Shown here: positions 8,151 to 19,723 of the stretch, one piece after another
Numbering within the stretch: position 1 is the first letter of the stretch
Layout of the letters: every line of letters starts with the position of its first letter
Assembly: GCA_017435865.1 (NCBI GenBank)
Contig: JAFSEF010000052.1
Coordinates: forward strand, 1 to 39,585
Source of the DNA: Clostridia bacterium
Lineage (GTDB): Bacteria; Bacillota; Clostridia; Oscillospirales; Acutalibacteraceae
Reading direction: 5' to 3'
DNA: 39,585 nt
Notes under the pieces: model-generated
Seen by the model: the letters and a program-made list of their open reading frames with translations, nothing else
Databases searched by the model: none
What the model was told of the DNA's origin: nothing
Program-made: the position numbers and the translations under genes

Positions 8151-10982
8151 TTATTTGTCAGACAAACACTTTTTCAGGAATCTGCCTGTATGGCTGTTTT
8201 CATTCGCAGCGATTTCTTCGGGTGTTCCCGTTGCAACAATTTCACCGCCGCGGTTACCGCCCTCGGGACCGAGATCAATGATATGGTCGGCACATTTGAT
8301 CACATCCAGATTGTGTTCAATAACGACCACCGTGTTTCCTTCGTCAGCAAGTCGTTGCAGAACGGTAATCAGCCGATGCACATCCGCAGAATGCAGACCT
8401 GTTGTCGGTTCGTCAAGAATATACATTGTTCTGCCGGTCGCTTTTTTCTGCAGCTCGGTTGAAAGCTTGACTCGCTGTGCTTCACCGCCCGAAAGCTGCG
8501 TTGCAGGCTGTCCGATTTTGACATAACCGATTCCGACATCATACAATGTCTGCAGTTTACGGCGGATCGCAGGAAGATTTTCAAAGAAGTGCATTCCCTC
8601 TTCAATGGTCATATCCAGCACATCCGCTATGCTCTTGCCTTTATACTTGACATCCAGCGTTTCACGGTTGTATCTTGCACCTTTGCAAACTTCACACGGA
8701 ACATACACATCGGCAAGAAAATGCATTTCGATTTTGACAATACCGTCGCCCTGACAGGCTTCACATCTGCCGCCTGAGACATTGAAAGAAAAACGTCCCG
8801 GTGTATAACCGCGTATTTTTGCATCCTGCGTTTCGCTGTAAAGCTTGCGGATATCGTTGAAAACATCCGTATAGGTTGCAGGGTTGGAACGCGGTGTTCT
8901 TCCGATGGGAGACTGATCAATGTCAATGACCTTATCAAGGTATTCAATGCCCTCAAAACTGCTGTGTTTACCGGGAATTTTTTTGGCATTGTTCAGTTCA
9001 TTTGCAAGTTTTTTATAAAGAATCTCATTGATCAACGAGGATTTTCCCGAACCTGAAACACCTGTCACACAGATGAATGTGCCCAAGGGAAATTCCACAT
9101 CGATATTTTTCAGATTATTCTCCGCAGCACCGCGGATGACAAGACTCTTTCCGTTGCCTTCACGTCTTTTTTCGGGTACCGGGATCTTCTTCTTTCCGGA
9201 AAGGTACTGTCCTGTCACGGATTTTTCACACTTCAGCAGGTCTTTCGGTTTGCCTGCAAAAACGATCTCGCCGCCGTGCACACCGGCACCCGGGCCGATA
9301 TCAACAACATAATCGGCATTGAGCATGGTGTCCTCATCATGTTCAACCACAATGAGGGTATTGCCGATATCACGCAGGCGTTTAAGCGTTGCAATCAGCT
9401 TTTCATTGTCACGCTGATGCAGACCGATACTCGGTTCATCCAACACATACAGAACACCCGTCAGGGACGATCCGATCTGCGTTGCAAGACGGATACGCTG
9501 TGCTTCACCACCCGAAAGCGTACCTGCAGAACGGTTGAGTGTCAGATAATCAAGACCAACACTGCTCAGGAATGCAAGACGTTCGCGGATCTCTTTGACA
9601 ATGCGGTCTGCAATGAACGTATCACGTTCGCTCAACTGCAATGCATTGAAGAACTGTTCTTCTTCCACAACGGACAGTTTACAAAGGGCATCGATATTGA
9701 CACCGCCGACGGTAACGGCAAGCGATTCTTTACGCAATCTTGCACCGCCGCATTCGGGACAGGCACAGGAACGCATTACCTGTTCAATTTCCCATCTTGC
9801 CCAATCGCTGTTTGTTTCTTTATAGCGACGTTCGAGGTTGTTGATAATACCCTCAAAGTCAGTCATGTATGTCCCCGATCCGTATTCATGCTCACGGTGC
9901 AGCTGCATTTTTTCACCGTTTGTACCGTAAAGCAGAGCGTGCAAACCATCGGCAGGCAGATCACGGATGGGGGTATCCAATGAAAAACTATACTTTTTGG
10001 CAAGTCCCTGAAAATACATATAAGCGATGGTGCTGTTTTCTGCCTTTGACCAGCCTGTGGCTTTGATAGCACCCTCGTGGATGGAAAGGGACTTGTCGGG
10101 AATCACAAGATCGGGATCCACAGACAGGAAGAATCCGAGTCCCGTACACTTCGGACAAGCTCCGAAAGGATTGTTGAAAGAGAACATACGAGGAGCCAGT
10201 TCTTCCATGCTGAAACCGTGGTCGGGACAGGAATAATTCTGCGAAAACAAGGTTTCTTCCCCGTCAATCACACTGCAAAGAACCAGTCCTTCCGCAAGTC
10301 TTTGTGCTGCTTCAACAGAATCCGCAATACGGGATGCGATTCCCGGCTTTGCAATGAGTCGGTCCACAACGATTTCAATGCTGTGCTTATTGTTTTTATT
10401 CAGTTCAATTTTTTCGGACAAATCGTACATATTTCCGTCCACTCTGGCACGGACATATCCCGAACGGCGGGCAGCTTCAAAAATTTTGACGTGCTCCCCT
10501 TTTTTGCCGCGTACAACGGGGGCAAGAATCATAAACTTTGTTCCTTCGGGTAAAAGCATGATTTTGTCTACGATCTGATCGGTTGTCTGTTGTTTGATCT
10601 CTCTGCCGCAGACGGGACAATGTGCAACACCGACACGGGCAAAAAGCAAACGCATATAGTCATAGATCTCCGTTACCGTACCGACGGTGGAACGGGGATT
10701 TTTGGAAGTTGTTTTCTGATCAATGGAAATGGCAGGCGACAAACCGTCGATGGAATCCACATCGGGTTTGTTCATCTGTCCGAGGAACTGACGTGCATAG
10801 GAGGACAGCGATTCCACATACCGACGTTGTCCTTCCGCATAAATGGTATCAAATGCAAGCGTCGTTTTGCCGGACCCCGACAAACCTGTAAAAACAACAA
10901 GTTCATCACGGGGAATCTGCAGGTCTGCATTTTTCAGATTGTGCTCGCGGGCACCTTTGACGGTCAAATATTTCTTTTGCAA
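8151..10982 (-). CDS. uvrA: Excinuclease ABC subunit A
   Basis: 943 residues, full family length. UvrA is the ATP-driven damage sensor of nucleotide excision repair; as a dimer it loads UvrB on lesions. Two ABC ATPase units are visible: Walker [10 protein letters not shown] at residues 33-41 and signature [16 protein letters not shown] in the first, [10 protein letters not shown] and [15 protein letters not shown] in the second, with D-loops [11 protein letters not shown] and [12 protein letters not shown]. Zinc modules [23 protein letters not shown] and [18 protein letters not shown] are intact. It starts 3 bases after the uvrB stop codon, so the two are co-translated. The two paralogous membrane proteins follow without a terminator. 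Confidence 0.98.
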   Translation of the reverse strand: MQKKYLTVKGAREHNLKNADLQIPRDELVVFTGLSGSGKTTLAFDTIYAEGQRRYVESLSSYARQFLGQMNKPDVDSIDGLSPAISIDQKTTSKNPRSTVGTVTEIYDYMRLLFARVGVAHCPVCGREIKQQTTDQIVDKIMLLPEGTKFMILAPVVRGKKGEHVKIFEAARRSGYVRARVDGNMYDLSEKIELNKNNKHSIEIVVDRLIAKPGIASRIADSVEAAQRLAEGLVLCSVIDGEETLFSQNYSCPDHGFSMEELAPRMFSFNNPFGACPKCTGLGFFLSVDPDLVIPDKSLSIHEGAIKATGWSKAENSTIAYMYFQGLAKKYSFSLDTPIRDLPADGLHALLYGTNGEKMQLHREHEYGSGTYMTDFEGIINNLERRYKETNSDWARWEIEQVMRSCACPECGGARLRKESLAVTVGGVNIDALCKLSVVEEEQFFNALQLSERDTFIADRIVKEIRERLAFLSSVGLDYLTLNRSAGTLSGGEAQRIRLATQIGSSLTGVLYVLDEPSIGLHQRDNEKLIATLKRLRDIGNTLIVVEHDEDTMLNADYVVDIGPGAGVHGGEIVFAGKPKDLLKCEKSVTGQYLSGKKKIPVPEKRREGNGKSLVIRGAAENNLKNIDVEFPLGTFICVTGVSGSGKSSLINEILYKKLANELNNAKKIPGKHSSFEGIEYLDKVIDIDQSPIGRTPRSNPATYTDVFNDIRKLYSETQDAKIRGYTPGRFSFNVSGGRCEACQGDGIVKIEMHFLADVYVPCEVCKGARYNRETLDVKYKGKSIADVLDMTIEEGMHFFENLPAIRRKLQTLYDVGIGYVKIGQPATQLSGGEAQRVKLSTELQKKATGRTMYILDEPTTGLHSADVHRLITVLQRLADEGNTVVVIEHNLDVIKCADHIIDLGPEGGNRGGEIVATGTPEEIAANENSHTGRFLKKCLSDK

Positions 10983-10985
10983 AAC

Positions 10986-12989
10986 TTATTTTCCTCCGTT
11001 TTTACGGCTGTTTGGTAAAAAAGATTTTGTGTGTGCGTTACGCAGTTTTTCAATACGGTCACGCAGATATGCAGCGTGTTCAAATTCAAGCAGTTTTGCA
11101 GCGGAACGCATTTCTTTGGTAAGACGTTCGATAAGAACTTCCCTTTCTTTTGCAGAAAGCTTTGTATCGTCTTTTTTGTCATTCTTGTGGGAAGATATTT
11201 CAAGAACCTCACGAACACCTTTGTTGATGGTGGTCGGAATGATTCCGTGTTCTTTATTATAAGCATCCTGTATTTCGCGGCGGCGGAATGTTTCGCGGAT
11301 GGCACGTTCCATGGACGGTGTCACGCAATCTGCGTACATAATAACCTGTCCGCCTGCATTACGGGCAGCTCTGCCTGCGGTCTGAATGAGTGAAGTTTCC
11401 GAACGAAGAAAACCTTCCTTATCGGCATCCAGAATCGCAACAAGCGACACTTCGGGGATATCAAGACCTTCACGAAGCAGGTTGATACCGACCAGAACAT
11501 CAAATTCACCTAAACGCAGATCGCGGATAATTTCCATGCGTTCAATGGTATCCACATCATAATGCATATACCGCACGCGGATGCCGTAATCGGTCAGATA
11601 ATCGGTCAGTGCTTCCGCCATTTTCTTGGTAAGGGTTGTCACAAGTACACGTTCTTTGCGTTCAATGCGGATGTTGATTTCGGAAATCAGATCGTCGATC
11701 TGTCCCTCGGTTGCACGAACTGAAATTTCGGGATCCAGCAGACCGGTGGGACGGATCAGCTGTTCGGCAGTGCGTGCAGACAATTCCTTTTCAAACTGAC
11801 CGGGTGTTGCGCTGACAAAAATCTTTTGCCCGATCTTGTCATAAAACTCATCAAATGTCAGCGGACGGTTGTCATAAGCCGAGGGCAGACGAAAACCGAA
11901 CTCAACCAATGAATCCTTACGGGATCGGTCGCCGCCGTACATACCGCGTACCTGCGGCAATGTGACATGGCTTTCATCCACGAACAAAAGAAAATCATCG
12001 GGGAAATAGTCAAGCAATGTAAAGGGCGGTGCACCGGGTTCTCTGCCGGACATCACACGCGAATAGTTTTCGATTCCTTTGCAAAAGCCTGTCTCGATGA
12101 GCATTTCCATGTCATAGTCGGTGCGTTGCTGAATACGCTGTGCTTCAATGAGCTTGCCCTGTGATGTAAACCATGCCGCCCGTTCGGCAGCTTCCGCACG
12201 GATTTCATCAATGGCACGTTCCAGTTTTTCGTTCGAAACAACATAATGCGATGCAGGATAAATGGCAACATGCGACACAACCGCTTTTGTTTCACCCGTC
12301 AGCGGATTGATTTCGGATATGCGATCCACTTCGTCTCCGAAAAACTCAATACGCAGTGCATTGTCAGCGGTATAGACAGGAAAAATTTCAACCACATCTC
12401 CGTGGCAGCGGAATTTATTTCGGGTAAAATTGATATCGTTGCGTTCATACTGAATATCAACCAGCTTTTTCAGCAGGTCATCACGCTGCAGTTCCATTCC
12501 CTGACGAACGGAAATAACCATTTCGCGGTAATCGATCGGGTCACCCAGAGAATAAATACAGGAAACACTTGCAACAATAATGACGTCCCTGCGTTCACTC
12601 AGAGCACAGGTTGCAGAGTGACGCAAACGGTCGATTTCATCGTTGATGGCAGAGTCTTTTTCGATATAGGTATCGGTTGTGGCAATATATGCTTCGGGTT
12701 GATAATAATCATAATAAGAAACAAAATACTCAACGGCATTGTCCGGAAAAAACTCACGAAATTCACTGCAAAGCTGTGCCGCAAGCGTTTTGTTATGGGC
12801 AAGAACAAGGGTGGGACGATTCAGTTTTGCAATCACATTGGCCATGGTAAATGTTTTACCCGAGCCCGTGACACCAAGCAAAGTCTGCTCTTTGTATCCT
12901 TTGTTCACACCGTCGCAGAGTGCTTCGATAGCCTGCGGCTGATCGCCCGTAGGTTGATATGCAGACACCAGTTTGAAATGATCCATCAA
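10986..12989 (-). CDS. uvrB: Excinuclease ABC subunit B
   Basis: 667 residues, full length. UvrB takes over the lesion from UvrA, probes the strand with its beta-hairpin and recruits UvrC. Visible: Walker [10 protein letters not shown] at residues 39-47, the hairpin [25 protein letters not shown], the helicase motif [10 protein letters not shown], the C-terminal helicase half with [14 protein letters not shown] and [12 protein letters not shown], and a final UVR motif ([16 protein letters not shown]) that contacts UvrC. A second ATG directly follows the first (MMDHF) and either could serve. No LexA-type GAAC-N4-GTTC site was found in the 180 bases upstream, although uvrBA is SOS-controlled in many Firmicutes. 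Confidence 0.98.
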   Translation of the reverse strand: MMDHFKLVSAYQPTGDQPQAIEALCDGVNKGYKEQTLLGVTGSGKTFTMANVIAKLNRPTLVLAHNKTLAAQLCSEFREFFPDNAVEYFVSYYDYYQPEAYIATTDTYIEKDSAINDEIDRLRHSATCALSERRDVIIVASVSCIYSLGDPIDYREMVISVRQGMELQRDDLLKKLVDIQYERNDINFTRNKFRCHGDVVEIFPVYTADNALRIEFFGDEVDRISEINPLTGETKAVVSHVAIYPASHYVVSNEKLERAIDEIRAEAAERAAWFTSQGKLIEAQRIQQRTDYDMEMLIETGFCKGIENYSRVMSGREPGAPPFTLLDYFPDDFLLFVDESHVTLPQVRGMYGGDRSRKDSLVEFGFRLPSAYDNRPLTFDEFYDKIGQKIFVSATPGQFEKELSARTAEQLIRPTGLLDPEISVRATEGQIDDLISEINIRIERKERVLVTTLTKKMAEALTDYLTDYGIRVRYMHYDVDTIERMEIIRDLRLGEFDVLVGINLLREGLDIPEVSLVAILDADKEGFLRSETSLIQTAGRAARNAGGQVIMYADCVTPSMERAIRETFRRREIQDAYNKEHGIIPTTINKGVREVLEISSHKNDKKDDTKLSAKEREVLIERLTKEMRSAAKLLEFEHAAYLRDRIEKLRNAHTKSFLPNSRKNGGK

Positions 12990-13041
12990 AACACCCTTTC
13001 TTTGTCTTACTCTTCCGGATTCGATAATAATTCAATTATAT

Positions 13042-13070
13042 ATTATAACACATAATTACTTAAAAATAAA
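13042..13070 (-). promoter_or_regulatory. Possible promoter of the uvrB-uvrA operon
   Basis: A perfect TATAAT reads at 13047-13042 on the minus strand with TG at the extended -10 position. The best upstream hexamer at 17 bases is TTTATT (13070-13065), a weak -35. A second TATAAT at 13040-13035 overlaps the region. The surroundings are very A+T rich, so chance matches are likely. Confidence 0.35.
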
Positions 13071-13115
13071 GTATTAATATAATTTTAAGAGCAACAAATA
13101 AAAGGAATTTTGTAT

Positions 13116-13145
13116 GTTTAAATTCATTTTTTCCGGGGAATACTG
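13116..13145 (+). promoter_or_regulatory. Sigma-F-like (or sigma-B-like) promoter of the helical protein gene
   Basis: GTTTA at 13116-13120 and GGGAATACTG at 13136-13145, separated by 15 bases, fit the forespore sigma-F pattern (GyATA, about 15 bases, GGnnAnAnTn) at all but one position of the -35. Read one base longer, GTTTAA with GGGAAT also resembles sigma-B promoters. The predicted transcript would start near 13150, about 20 bases before the ATG. No good sigma-A promoter competes here. Confidence 0.45.
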
Positions 13146-13168
13146 AAAACAGCAAAGGAGAGAGTACA

Positions 13169-13603
13169 ATGATCGAACAAGATACAATACGACTTTTAAG
13201 AGAATGCGATGCAGGCATCAAAATGGGGATTTCTTCCATCAACGATGTCCTGAAACACATCAAAAGTGACCGCATGAGACAACTGCTTGTCAGCAGCCGT
13301 GAAAAACATGAGCACCTGAAACACGAAGTACAACAGGAGCTTGATCGGTTTCAGGACGAGGGGAAAGATCCCAACATGATCGCAGAGGGAATGTCTCAAC
13401 TCAAAACAGGCATCAAACTTGCCGTGAACGATTCGGATGAAACCGTTGCAGGGCTTATGGTTGACGGCTGCGACATGGGTGTAAAATCACTGAGCAAATA
13501 CCTCAACGACTATGCCGCTGCCGATGAACGCTCAAAAGACATCACAAAAAAGCTGATACAGATTGAAGAAGACCTGTGTCAGGCATTGCGGGAATTTTTG
13601 TAA
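13169..13603 (+). CDS. Helical protein, probable four-helix bundle, function unknown
   Basis: 144 residues, acidic and almost wholly helix-forming. Four amphipathic stretches are apparent: residues ~3-29 (TIRLLRECDAGIKMGISSIN), 32-62 (SDRMRQLLVSSREKHEHLKH), 75-100 and 105-144, suggesting a bundle such as seen in ferritin-like or DUF2383-like proteins. A clear pair of ferritin ExxH metal motifs is not present, so I do not assign metal binding. There is no signal peptide or membrane segment. AAAGGAGAG lies 7-14 bases before the ATG. The gene stands alone: it is divergent from uvrB and closed by a bidirectional terminator. Its promoter looks like a sporulation or stress type, so a forespore or stress role is possible but unproven. 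Confidence 0.8.
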   Translation: MIEQDTIRLLRECDAGIKMGISSINDVLKHIKSDRMRQLLVSSREKHEHLKHEVQQELDRFQDEGKDPNMIAEGMSQLKTGIKLAVNDSDETVAGLMVDGCDMGVKSLSKYLNDYAAADERSKDITKKLIQIEEDLCQALREFL

Positions 13604-13617
13604 ACCTCCGCCCATTC

Positions 13618-13652
13618 AAAAAACCGGAACGCACTGCGAACCGGTTTTTTTT
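13618..13652. terminator. Bidirectional terminator between the helical protein gene and radC
   Basis: AAAAAACCGG (13618-13627) pairs with CCGGTTTTTT (13641-13650), with a further CGC/GCG inner stem and an AA/AA internal loop. The T run continues to 13652. A-rich and T-rich flanks let it serve both converging genes. Confidence 0.85.
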
Positions 13653-13664
13653 GATTTTATCTGT

Positions 13665-14459
13665 TCATTTGTTTTCATTTGCGTTTGACGGAACATTCTG
13701 CTCGTCACTGAATTGCAATTTCGGCTCCTTGAAAACATCTTTAAACAAGGAGTTAAAACGCACATCCGTAGACAAGGCCGTACATCTGCTGCCTGCAAAA
13801 ACAAGATGATCCACAACAGACACATCAATGGCATTCAGAGCCGACACAATGCGGCGTGTACCGTTGTAATCCTCCATGGACGGGGTTGCATTTCCGCTGG
13901 GATGATTGTGTGCCATGACAACAGAAACAGCATTGCATTTCAGTGCTTCAGACACGATTTTCCGCACATTGGCATCCACGGTTCTGGAATCACCGTGACT
14001 GACACAAATGATGCTTACGATCATGTTTTTCGCATTCAGACAAATCAGATGCAGCTCTTCCCTTTCAAGTCCGATGAATCGTGCATTGAAAATCTTTGCT
14101 ATATCTTCAATACTGTCCACATGATTGGGCATTTCATCAGCACTTTGCCCGTAAAGACGGAACAACTGCGGAAGCATATGCAGAAAAACAGCAGTTTCAT
14201 GTCCGACACCCGGTACAGACATCAGTGCTTCCGGTGTTGCATTTAAAACACCTGCGATGCTGCCGAATTTATTCAACAGACGATGTCCCGTTTCATTGGT
14301 GTCGGCACGCGGAATGGTGTAAAACAACAACAATTCCAGAACATTGTGATCTTCAAAGCTTGCAAGTCCTTCCCGCATCATTCTGTTTTTCAGACGTTTG
14401 CGGTGACCGCTGTGATCAACAGGTGAAATTGTTGTATTCTGTCCGTTGGCTTTTTCCAT
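13665..14459 (-). CDS. radC: RadC family protein (JAMM/MPN metalloprotease fold)
   Basis: 264 residues. The N-terminal ~100 residues carry the UPF0758 helix-hairpin-helix region (LELLLFYTIPRADTNETGHRLL, then SVPGVGHETA). The C-terminal MPN domain has the JAMM zinc motif HNHPSGNATPS at residues 184-194 with the aspartate at 197. The name dates from a supposed repair role that was later withdrawn; the biochemical function in bacteria is still unclear. A hydrophilic tail of about 35 residues follows the MPN core. It converges on the helical protein gene and is divergent from the pseudouridine synthase gene 68 bases upstream. Confidence 0.92.
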   Translation of the reverse strand: MEKANGQNTTISPVDHSGHRKRLKNRMMREGLASFEDHNVLELLLFYTIPRADTNETGHRLLNKFGSIAGVLNATPEALMSVPGVGHETAVFLHMLPQLFRLYGQSADEMPNHVDSIEDIAKIFNARFIGLEREELHLICLNAKNMIVSIICVSHGDSRTVDANVRKIVSEALKCNAVSVVMAHNHPSGNATPSMEDYNGTRRIVSALNAIDVSVVDHLVFAGSRCTALSTDVRFNSLFKDVFKEPKLQFSDEQNVPSNANENK

Positions 14460-14481
14460 CGTTCAATCTCCTTGTTCGTGC

Positions 14482-14510
14482 TTGCTTTTCTTGCAAAAAT
14501 AGTGTATGGT
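14482..14510 (+). promoter_or_regulatory. Possible promoter of the RluA-family gene
   Basis: TTGCTT (14482-14487) and TATGGT (14505-14510) are 17 bases apart, ending 17 bases before the ATG. The -10 is a poor match and the implied leader is very short, so this is tentative. Confidence 0.3.
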
Positions 14511-14527
14511 AAACAGTGGTGATACAT

Positions 14528-15508
14528 ATGAAAACATTTACAGTAGGCGTCAATGATGCCGGTCAGAGATTTGATAAATTCATTACCAAAACCGTTCCGC
14601 GTTTGCCGCAATCCCTGCTTTATAAATATCTCCGCATGAAGCGGATCAAACTCAACGGCAAAAAAGCGGAAATCTCAACACGTCTGAACAGCGGTGACAT
14701 TGTTGAAATGTACATCAATGACGAGTTTTTTGAACCCGTGCAGGAACGGTATTCCTTTTTATCGGCAGGCAAGCAGCTCGACATTTTGTATGAAGATGAA
14801 AATGTGATTCTGCTGAACAAAAAAATCGGCCTGCTGTCACATCCCGACGAGGGAGAATACAACGACACACTGATCACCCGCGTACAGAGATACCTGTACG
14901 AAAAAGGTGAATATGACCCGAAAAAGGAAAACTCTTTTGCACCTGCCCTTGCAAACAGAATTGACCGAAACACAGGCGGCATTGTCATTGCCGCAAAAAA
15001 TGCGGAAGCATTGCGGATTCTGAATGAAAAAATCCGTGATCGCGAAATCAAAAAACTCTACCTTTGTGTTCTGATCGGTTGTCCGAAAAAAAAGGAAGAC
15101 ACCATGACAGGCTATATCACAAAGGACGAAAAGAAAAATATGGTCACCGTTTTTTCGACTCCGCAGCCGAACGGTCGCTCCATCCGCACAAAATACAGAA
15201 TTCTCGACACGGCAAACGGTGTTTCACTTGCCGAGGTGGATTTGCTTACGGGCAGGACCCATCAGATCCGTGCTCATTTTGCAAGCATCGGTTGCCCTCT
15301 GCTCGGTGACGGCAAATACGGCACAAACGAACAAAACAAACGCTTCGGCGGTTACAAAAAGCAATGCCTGTACTCATACAAAACGGTGTTTACATTCACC
15401 ACCGATGCAGGCATTCTCAACTATCTGAACGGCAAAGCGGTGGAAGTAAAAGATGTCTGGTTCCGCACTGCTTTCTATGACGGTACACTGATTCAGAACA
15501 AACGCTGA
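14528..15508 (+). CDS. RluA-family RNA pseudouridine synthase
   Basis: 326 residues from ATG at 14528; an upstream GTG at 14516 is less likely because the AGTGGTGA binding site lies between the two. Residues 1-70 form an S4 RNA-binding domain (RLPQSLLYKYLRMKRIKLNGKK). The catalytic domain has ANRIDRNTGG at residues 142-151, where D146 is the nucleophile of the family, then the LYLCVLIG strand and TGRTHQIRAHFASIGCPLLGDGKYG. It isomerises specific uridines in rRNA or tRNA; which site cannot be told from sequence alone, and RluA, RluC and RluD subtypes are hard to separate here. It converges on ligA with only 13 bases between the stop codons and no visible hairpin. Confidence 0.92.
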   Translation: MKTFTVGVNDAGQRFDKFITKTVPRLPQSLLYKYLRMKRIKLNGKKAEISTRLNSGDIVEMYINDEFFEPVQERYSFLSAGKQLDILYEDENVILLNKKIGLLSHPDEGEYNDTLITRVQRYLYEKGEYDPKKENSFAPALANRIDRNTGGIVIAAKNAEALRILNEKIRDREIKKLYLCVLIGCPKKKEDTMTGYITKDEKKNMVTVFSTPQPNGRSIRTKYRILDTANGVSLAEVDLLTGRTHQIRAHFASIGCPLLGDGKYGTNEQNKRFGGYKKQCLYSYKTVFTFTTDAGILNYLNGKAVEVKDVWFRTAFYDGTLIQNKR

Positions 15509-15521
15509 AAAAAGTCCTCTT

Positions 15522-17633
<2,112 letters not shown>

Positions 17634-17635
17634 CT

Positions 17636-19165
17636 ATGCTGATTCTTACTCCGCAACAAATCAGAGAAGCCGAAAACGACGCAAACAACGCTGTTCTCTC
17701 TTTTGAAACCATGATGGAGAATGCAGGTAAAGGTTGTGCCGATCACATCATCAGCCTTTACCCTGCCTGCAAAACGGTCATTCTTTGCGGCAAAGGCAAA
17801 AACGGCGGCGACGGTCTTGTGATTGCAAGACATCTGCACAATGCAGGCTTCGACGTCACGATCGTCAATATGTCAAAAGACAAAAGCGATCCGCTGTCCG
17901 AAACCGTCCGCACACGCATTCCGCAGGGTGTTGTGCAACTCTGTGCAGAGGACGAAAATATTTGTCCGAAACTTCTTTTTGACGGTGCTGCACTGATCAT
18001 TGAATGCATTTTCGGCATCGGTTTCCGCGGCAAACTGCCCGAAACGGCAGAAAGAATCATTCTTGCTGCCAACGCTGCCGCAGCAGGACGCATTGCTGTG
18101 GATCTTCCTGCAGGACTTTGGGACGGCTATTCGGAAGAAGACACGTTTTTCCATGCCGACGAAACGCTGTCCATGCTTTGCCTGAAACCCGTTCATGCGT
18201 TTCATCCGCTGTCTGACCTGTGCGGCAAAGTCACAGTCATCCCCATCGGCTTCGGTGAAGACGATATCAGAAATGAGTATAAAAAACTGCATCTGACCAC
18301 AAAAAAAGCAGTGGCATCCATGTTCCGCAAACGTCCGTACAATGCCCACAAAGGCACGAACGGAAACGCATTGCTCGTCATGGGATGCAGAAATATGCCG
18401 GGTGCAGCCGTCATGGCAGCCAAGGGATGCCTGCATTGCGGTGCGGGACTCGTTTCCCTTGCATTTCCCGATGCTGCTTATGCTGCCGTAACCCCACAGC
18501 TCAGCGAATGCCTCTTGTTGCCGATGCAAAGCGATGCGGACGGCTGTTTTGCAAACTGCAATGCAGTCTGGTTTGCAGAAAACTGCAACCGCTTTTCTGC
18601 AATCGCAATCGGCTGCGGATTATCGCAGGCAGACGGTGCAGAACAGATTCTGCTGACCATTCTTGAAAACTACAACGGCAAACTGCTGATCGATGCAGAC
18701 GGCATAAATCTGCTTTCGCGGCATATAAATTTATTAAAAACTGCGAAAGCACAGATTCTCATTACACCGCATCCCGGTGAAATGGCAAGACTGACAGGAA
18801 AAACAATTTCCGACATCAATGCAGACAGAGAGAATACTGCCATCCGCTTTGCCGAAGAATACGGTTGCGTAACTGTCCTGAAAGGGGCGAACACCGTCAT
18901 TGCATTCCCTGACGGCACCGCTGCCATCAATCCGACAGGGAACCCGTCCATGGCACGCGGCGGCAGCGGTGACCTGCTGACAGGCATCATCTCGGCTTTT
19001 CTTGCACAGGGATTTTCAACCGTAAATGCTGCCGTTGCCGGTGTATACCTGCACGGTCTTTGCGGTGACATTGCAGCTGCCCGTTTTACGGAATACGCCG
19101 CCACGGTCAGCAGAATGACAGACTGCATTCCCGATGCGCTTTCGCTGATTCTGAAAAAGGATTGA
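17636..19165 (+). CDS. nnr: Bifunctional NAD(P)HX epimerase / ADP-dependent NAD(P)HX dehydratase
   Basis: 509 residues, two domains, cytoplasmic. The N-terminal YjeF_N domain (about 1-215) interconverts R- and S-NAD(P)HX; it shows LTPQQIREAE, GKGKNGGDGLVIARHL at residues 52-67, FGIGFRGKLPE and AVDLPAGLW. The C-terminal ribokinase-like domain (about 230-509) dehydrates S-NAD(P)HX using ADP, with YNAHKGTNGNALLVMG, ITPHPGEMARLTG and NPTGNPSMARGGSGDLLTG, whose GSGD holds the catalytic aspartate. Together they repair hydrated nicotinamide cofactors. An ideal AGGAGG lies 7 bases before the ATG. The next gene, a small lipoprotein, begins 4 bases after the stop. Confidence 0.95.
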   Translation: MLILTPQQIREAENDANNAVLSFETMMENAGKGCADHIISLYPACKTVILCGKGKNGGDGLVIARHLHNAGFDVTIVNMSKDKSDPLSETVRTRIPQGVVQLCAEDENICPKLLFDGAALIIECIFGIGFRGKLPETAERIILAANAAAAGRIAVDLPAGLWDGYSEEDTFFHADETLSMLCLKPVHAFHPLSDLCGKVTVIPIGFGEDDIRNEYKKLHLTTKKAVASMFRKRPYNAHKGTNGNALLVMGCRNMPGAAVMAAKGCLHCGAGLVSLAFPDAAYAAVTPQLSECLLLPMQSDADGCFANCNAVWFAENCNRFSAIAIGCGLSQADGAEQILLTILENYNGKLLIDADGINLLSRHINLLKTAKAQILITPHPGEMARLTGKTISDINADRENTAIRFAEEYGCVTVLKGANTVIAFPDGTAAINPTGNPSMARGGSGDLLTGIISAFLAQGFSTVNAAVAGVYLHGLCGDIAAARFTEYAATVSRMTDCIPDALSLILKKD

Positions 19166-19169
19166 TTTT

Positions 19170-19670
19170 TTGCGAATTGCATTGTTGTTTGTTCTGCTGT
19201 TATCACTTTGTTCCTGTACAAATGCTCGTCCGCATTCGGTCAAATGCGAACCCGTGACAGAATTTGTATGTGCGGCAGAGTGCAAAACCAAAGACGGAAA
19301 CTATGAATTCAGCCTGACCGTACATCCGGACGGACAAATGCAGGCAGCCGTTACAAAACCCGACTCCCTGCAAGGGGTTGTGTTTGATTCTGACGGTATT
19401 GAATATAAAATGGATGCAAACGGGCTGCAAGATACTATACCGTCTTCATTGCTGCCGCCGCATTCTCCCGTAAGGTTGCTGTTCGACAGTTTACAAAGCT
19501 TTTTGTTTACAGGTTCGGAAACACTGACAGCAACCGCGGAAGACACATTTTCGTCACAAAAAAACATCGGAAATCTTGCGGTACAGGCAGTTTTCAACAA
19601 AGACGGATTGATACAGTCCATACATTGCCCCTTGTTTGCAACCGATTATTATTTCACATACAACAAATAG
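19170..19670 (+). CDS. Small lipoprotein of unknown function
   Basis: 166 residues from a TTG start at 19170; GAAAAAGG inside the end of the preceding gene serves as binding site, so the two are coupled. The N-terminus MRIALLFVLLLSLCSC is a signal peptide with a lipobox-like LCSC, giving a lipid-modified cysteine at residue 16 and surface placement on the membrane. The rest is predicted mostly beta (YEFSLTVHPDGQMQAAV, IEYKMDANGLQ) with an FDSLQSFLF helix, resembling small outer-leaflet lipoproteins of the LppX/LolA sort only in a general way. I do not recognise the family. A strong hairpin follows. Confidence 0.78.
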   Translation: MRIALLFVLLLSLCSCTNARPHSVKCEPVTEFVCAAECKTKDGNYEFSLTVHPDGQMQAAVTKPDSLQGVVFDSDGIEYKMDANGLQDTIPSSLLPPHSPVRLLFDSLQSFLFTGSETLTATAEDTFSSQKNIGNLAVQAVFNKDGLIQSIHCPLFATDYYFTYNK

Positions 19671-19672
19671 CA

Positions 19673-19704
19673 AGAGAGCATACCGTTTGTGCGGTATGCT
19701 CTCT
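19673..19704. terminator. Terminator hairpin between the lipoprotein and metallophosphoesterase genes
   Basis: A perfect 13-base-pair stem, AGAGAGCATACCG (19673-19685) with CGGTATGCTCTCT (19692-19704), and a 6-base loop. The following T tracts are imperfect on both strands (GTTATT on plus, TGCTATTTG on minus). It lies between two converging genes. Confidence 0.7.
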
Positions 19705-19723
19705 GTTATTCGGATTATAAAAC

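Noticed and set aside
12990-13168. LexA/SOS operator upstream of uvrB.
   Set aside because: I looked for GAAC-N4-GTTC-like sites and found none; a divergent LexA box cannot be ruled out by eye.
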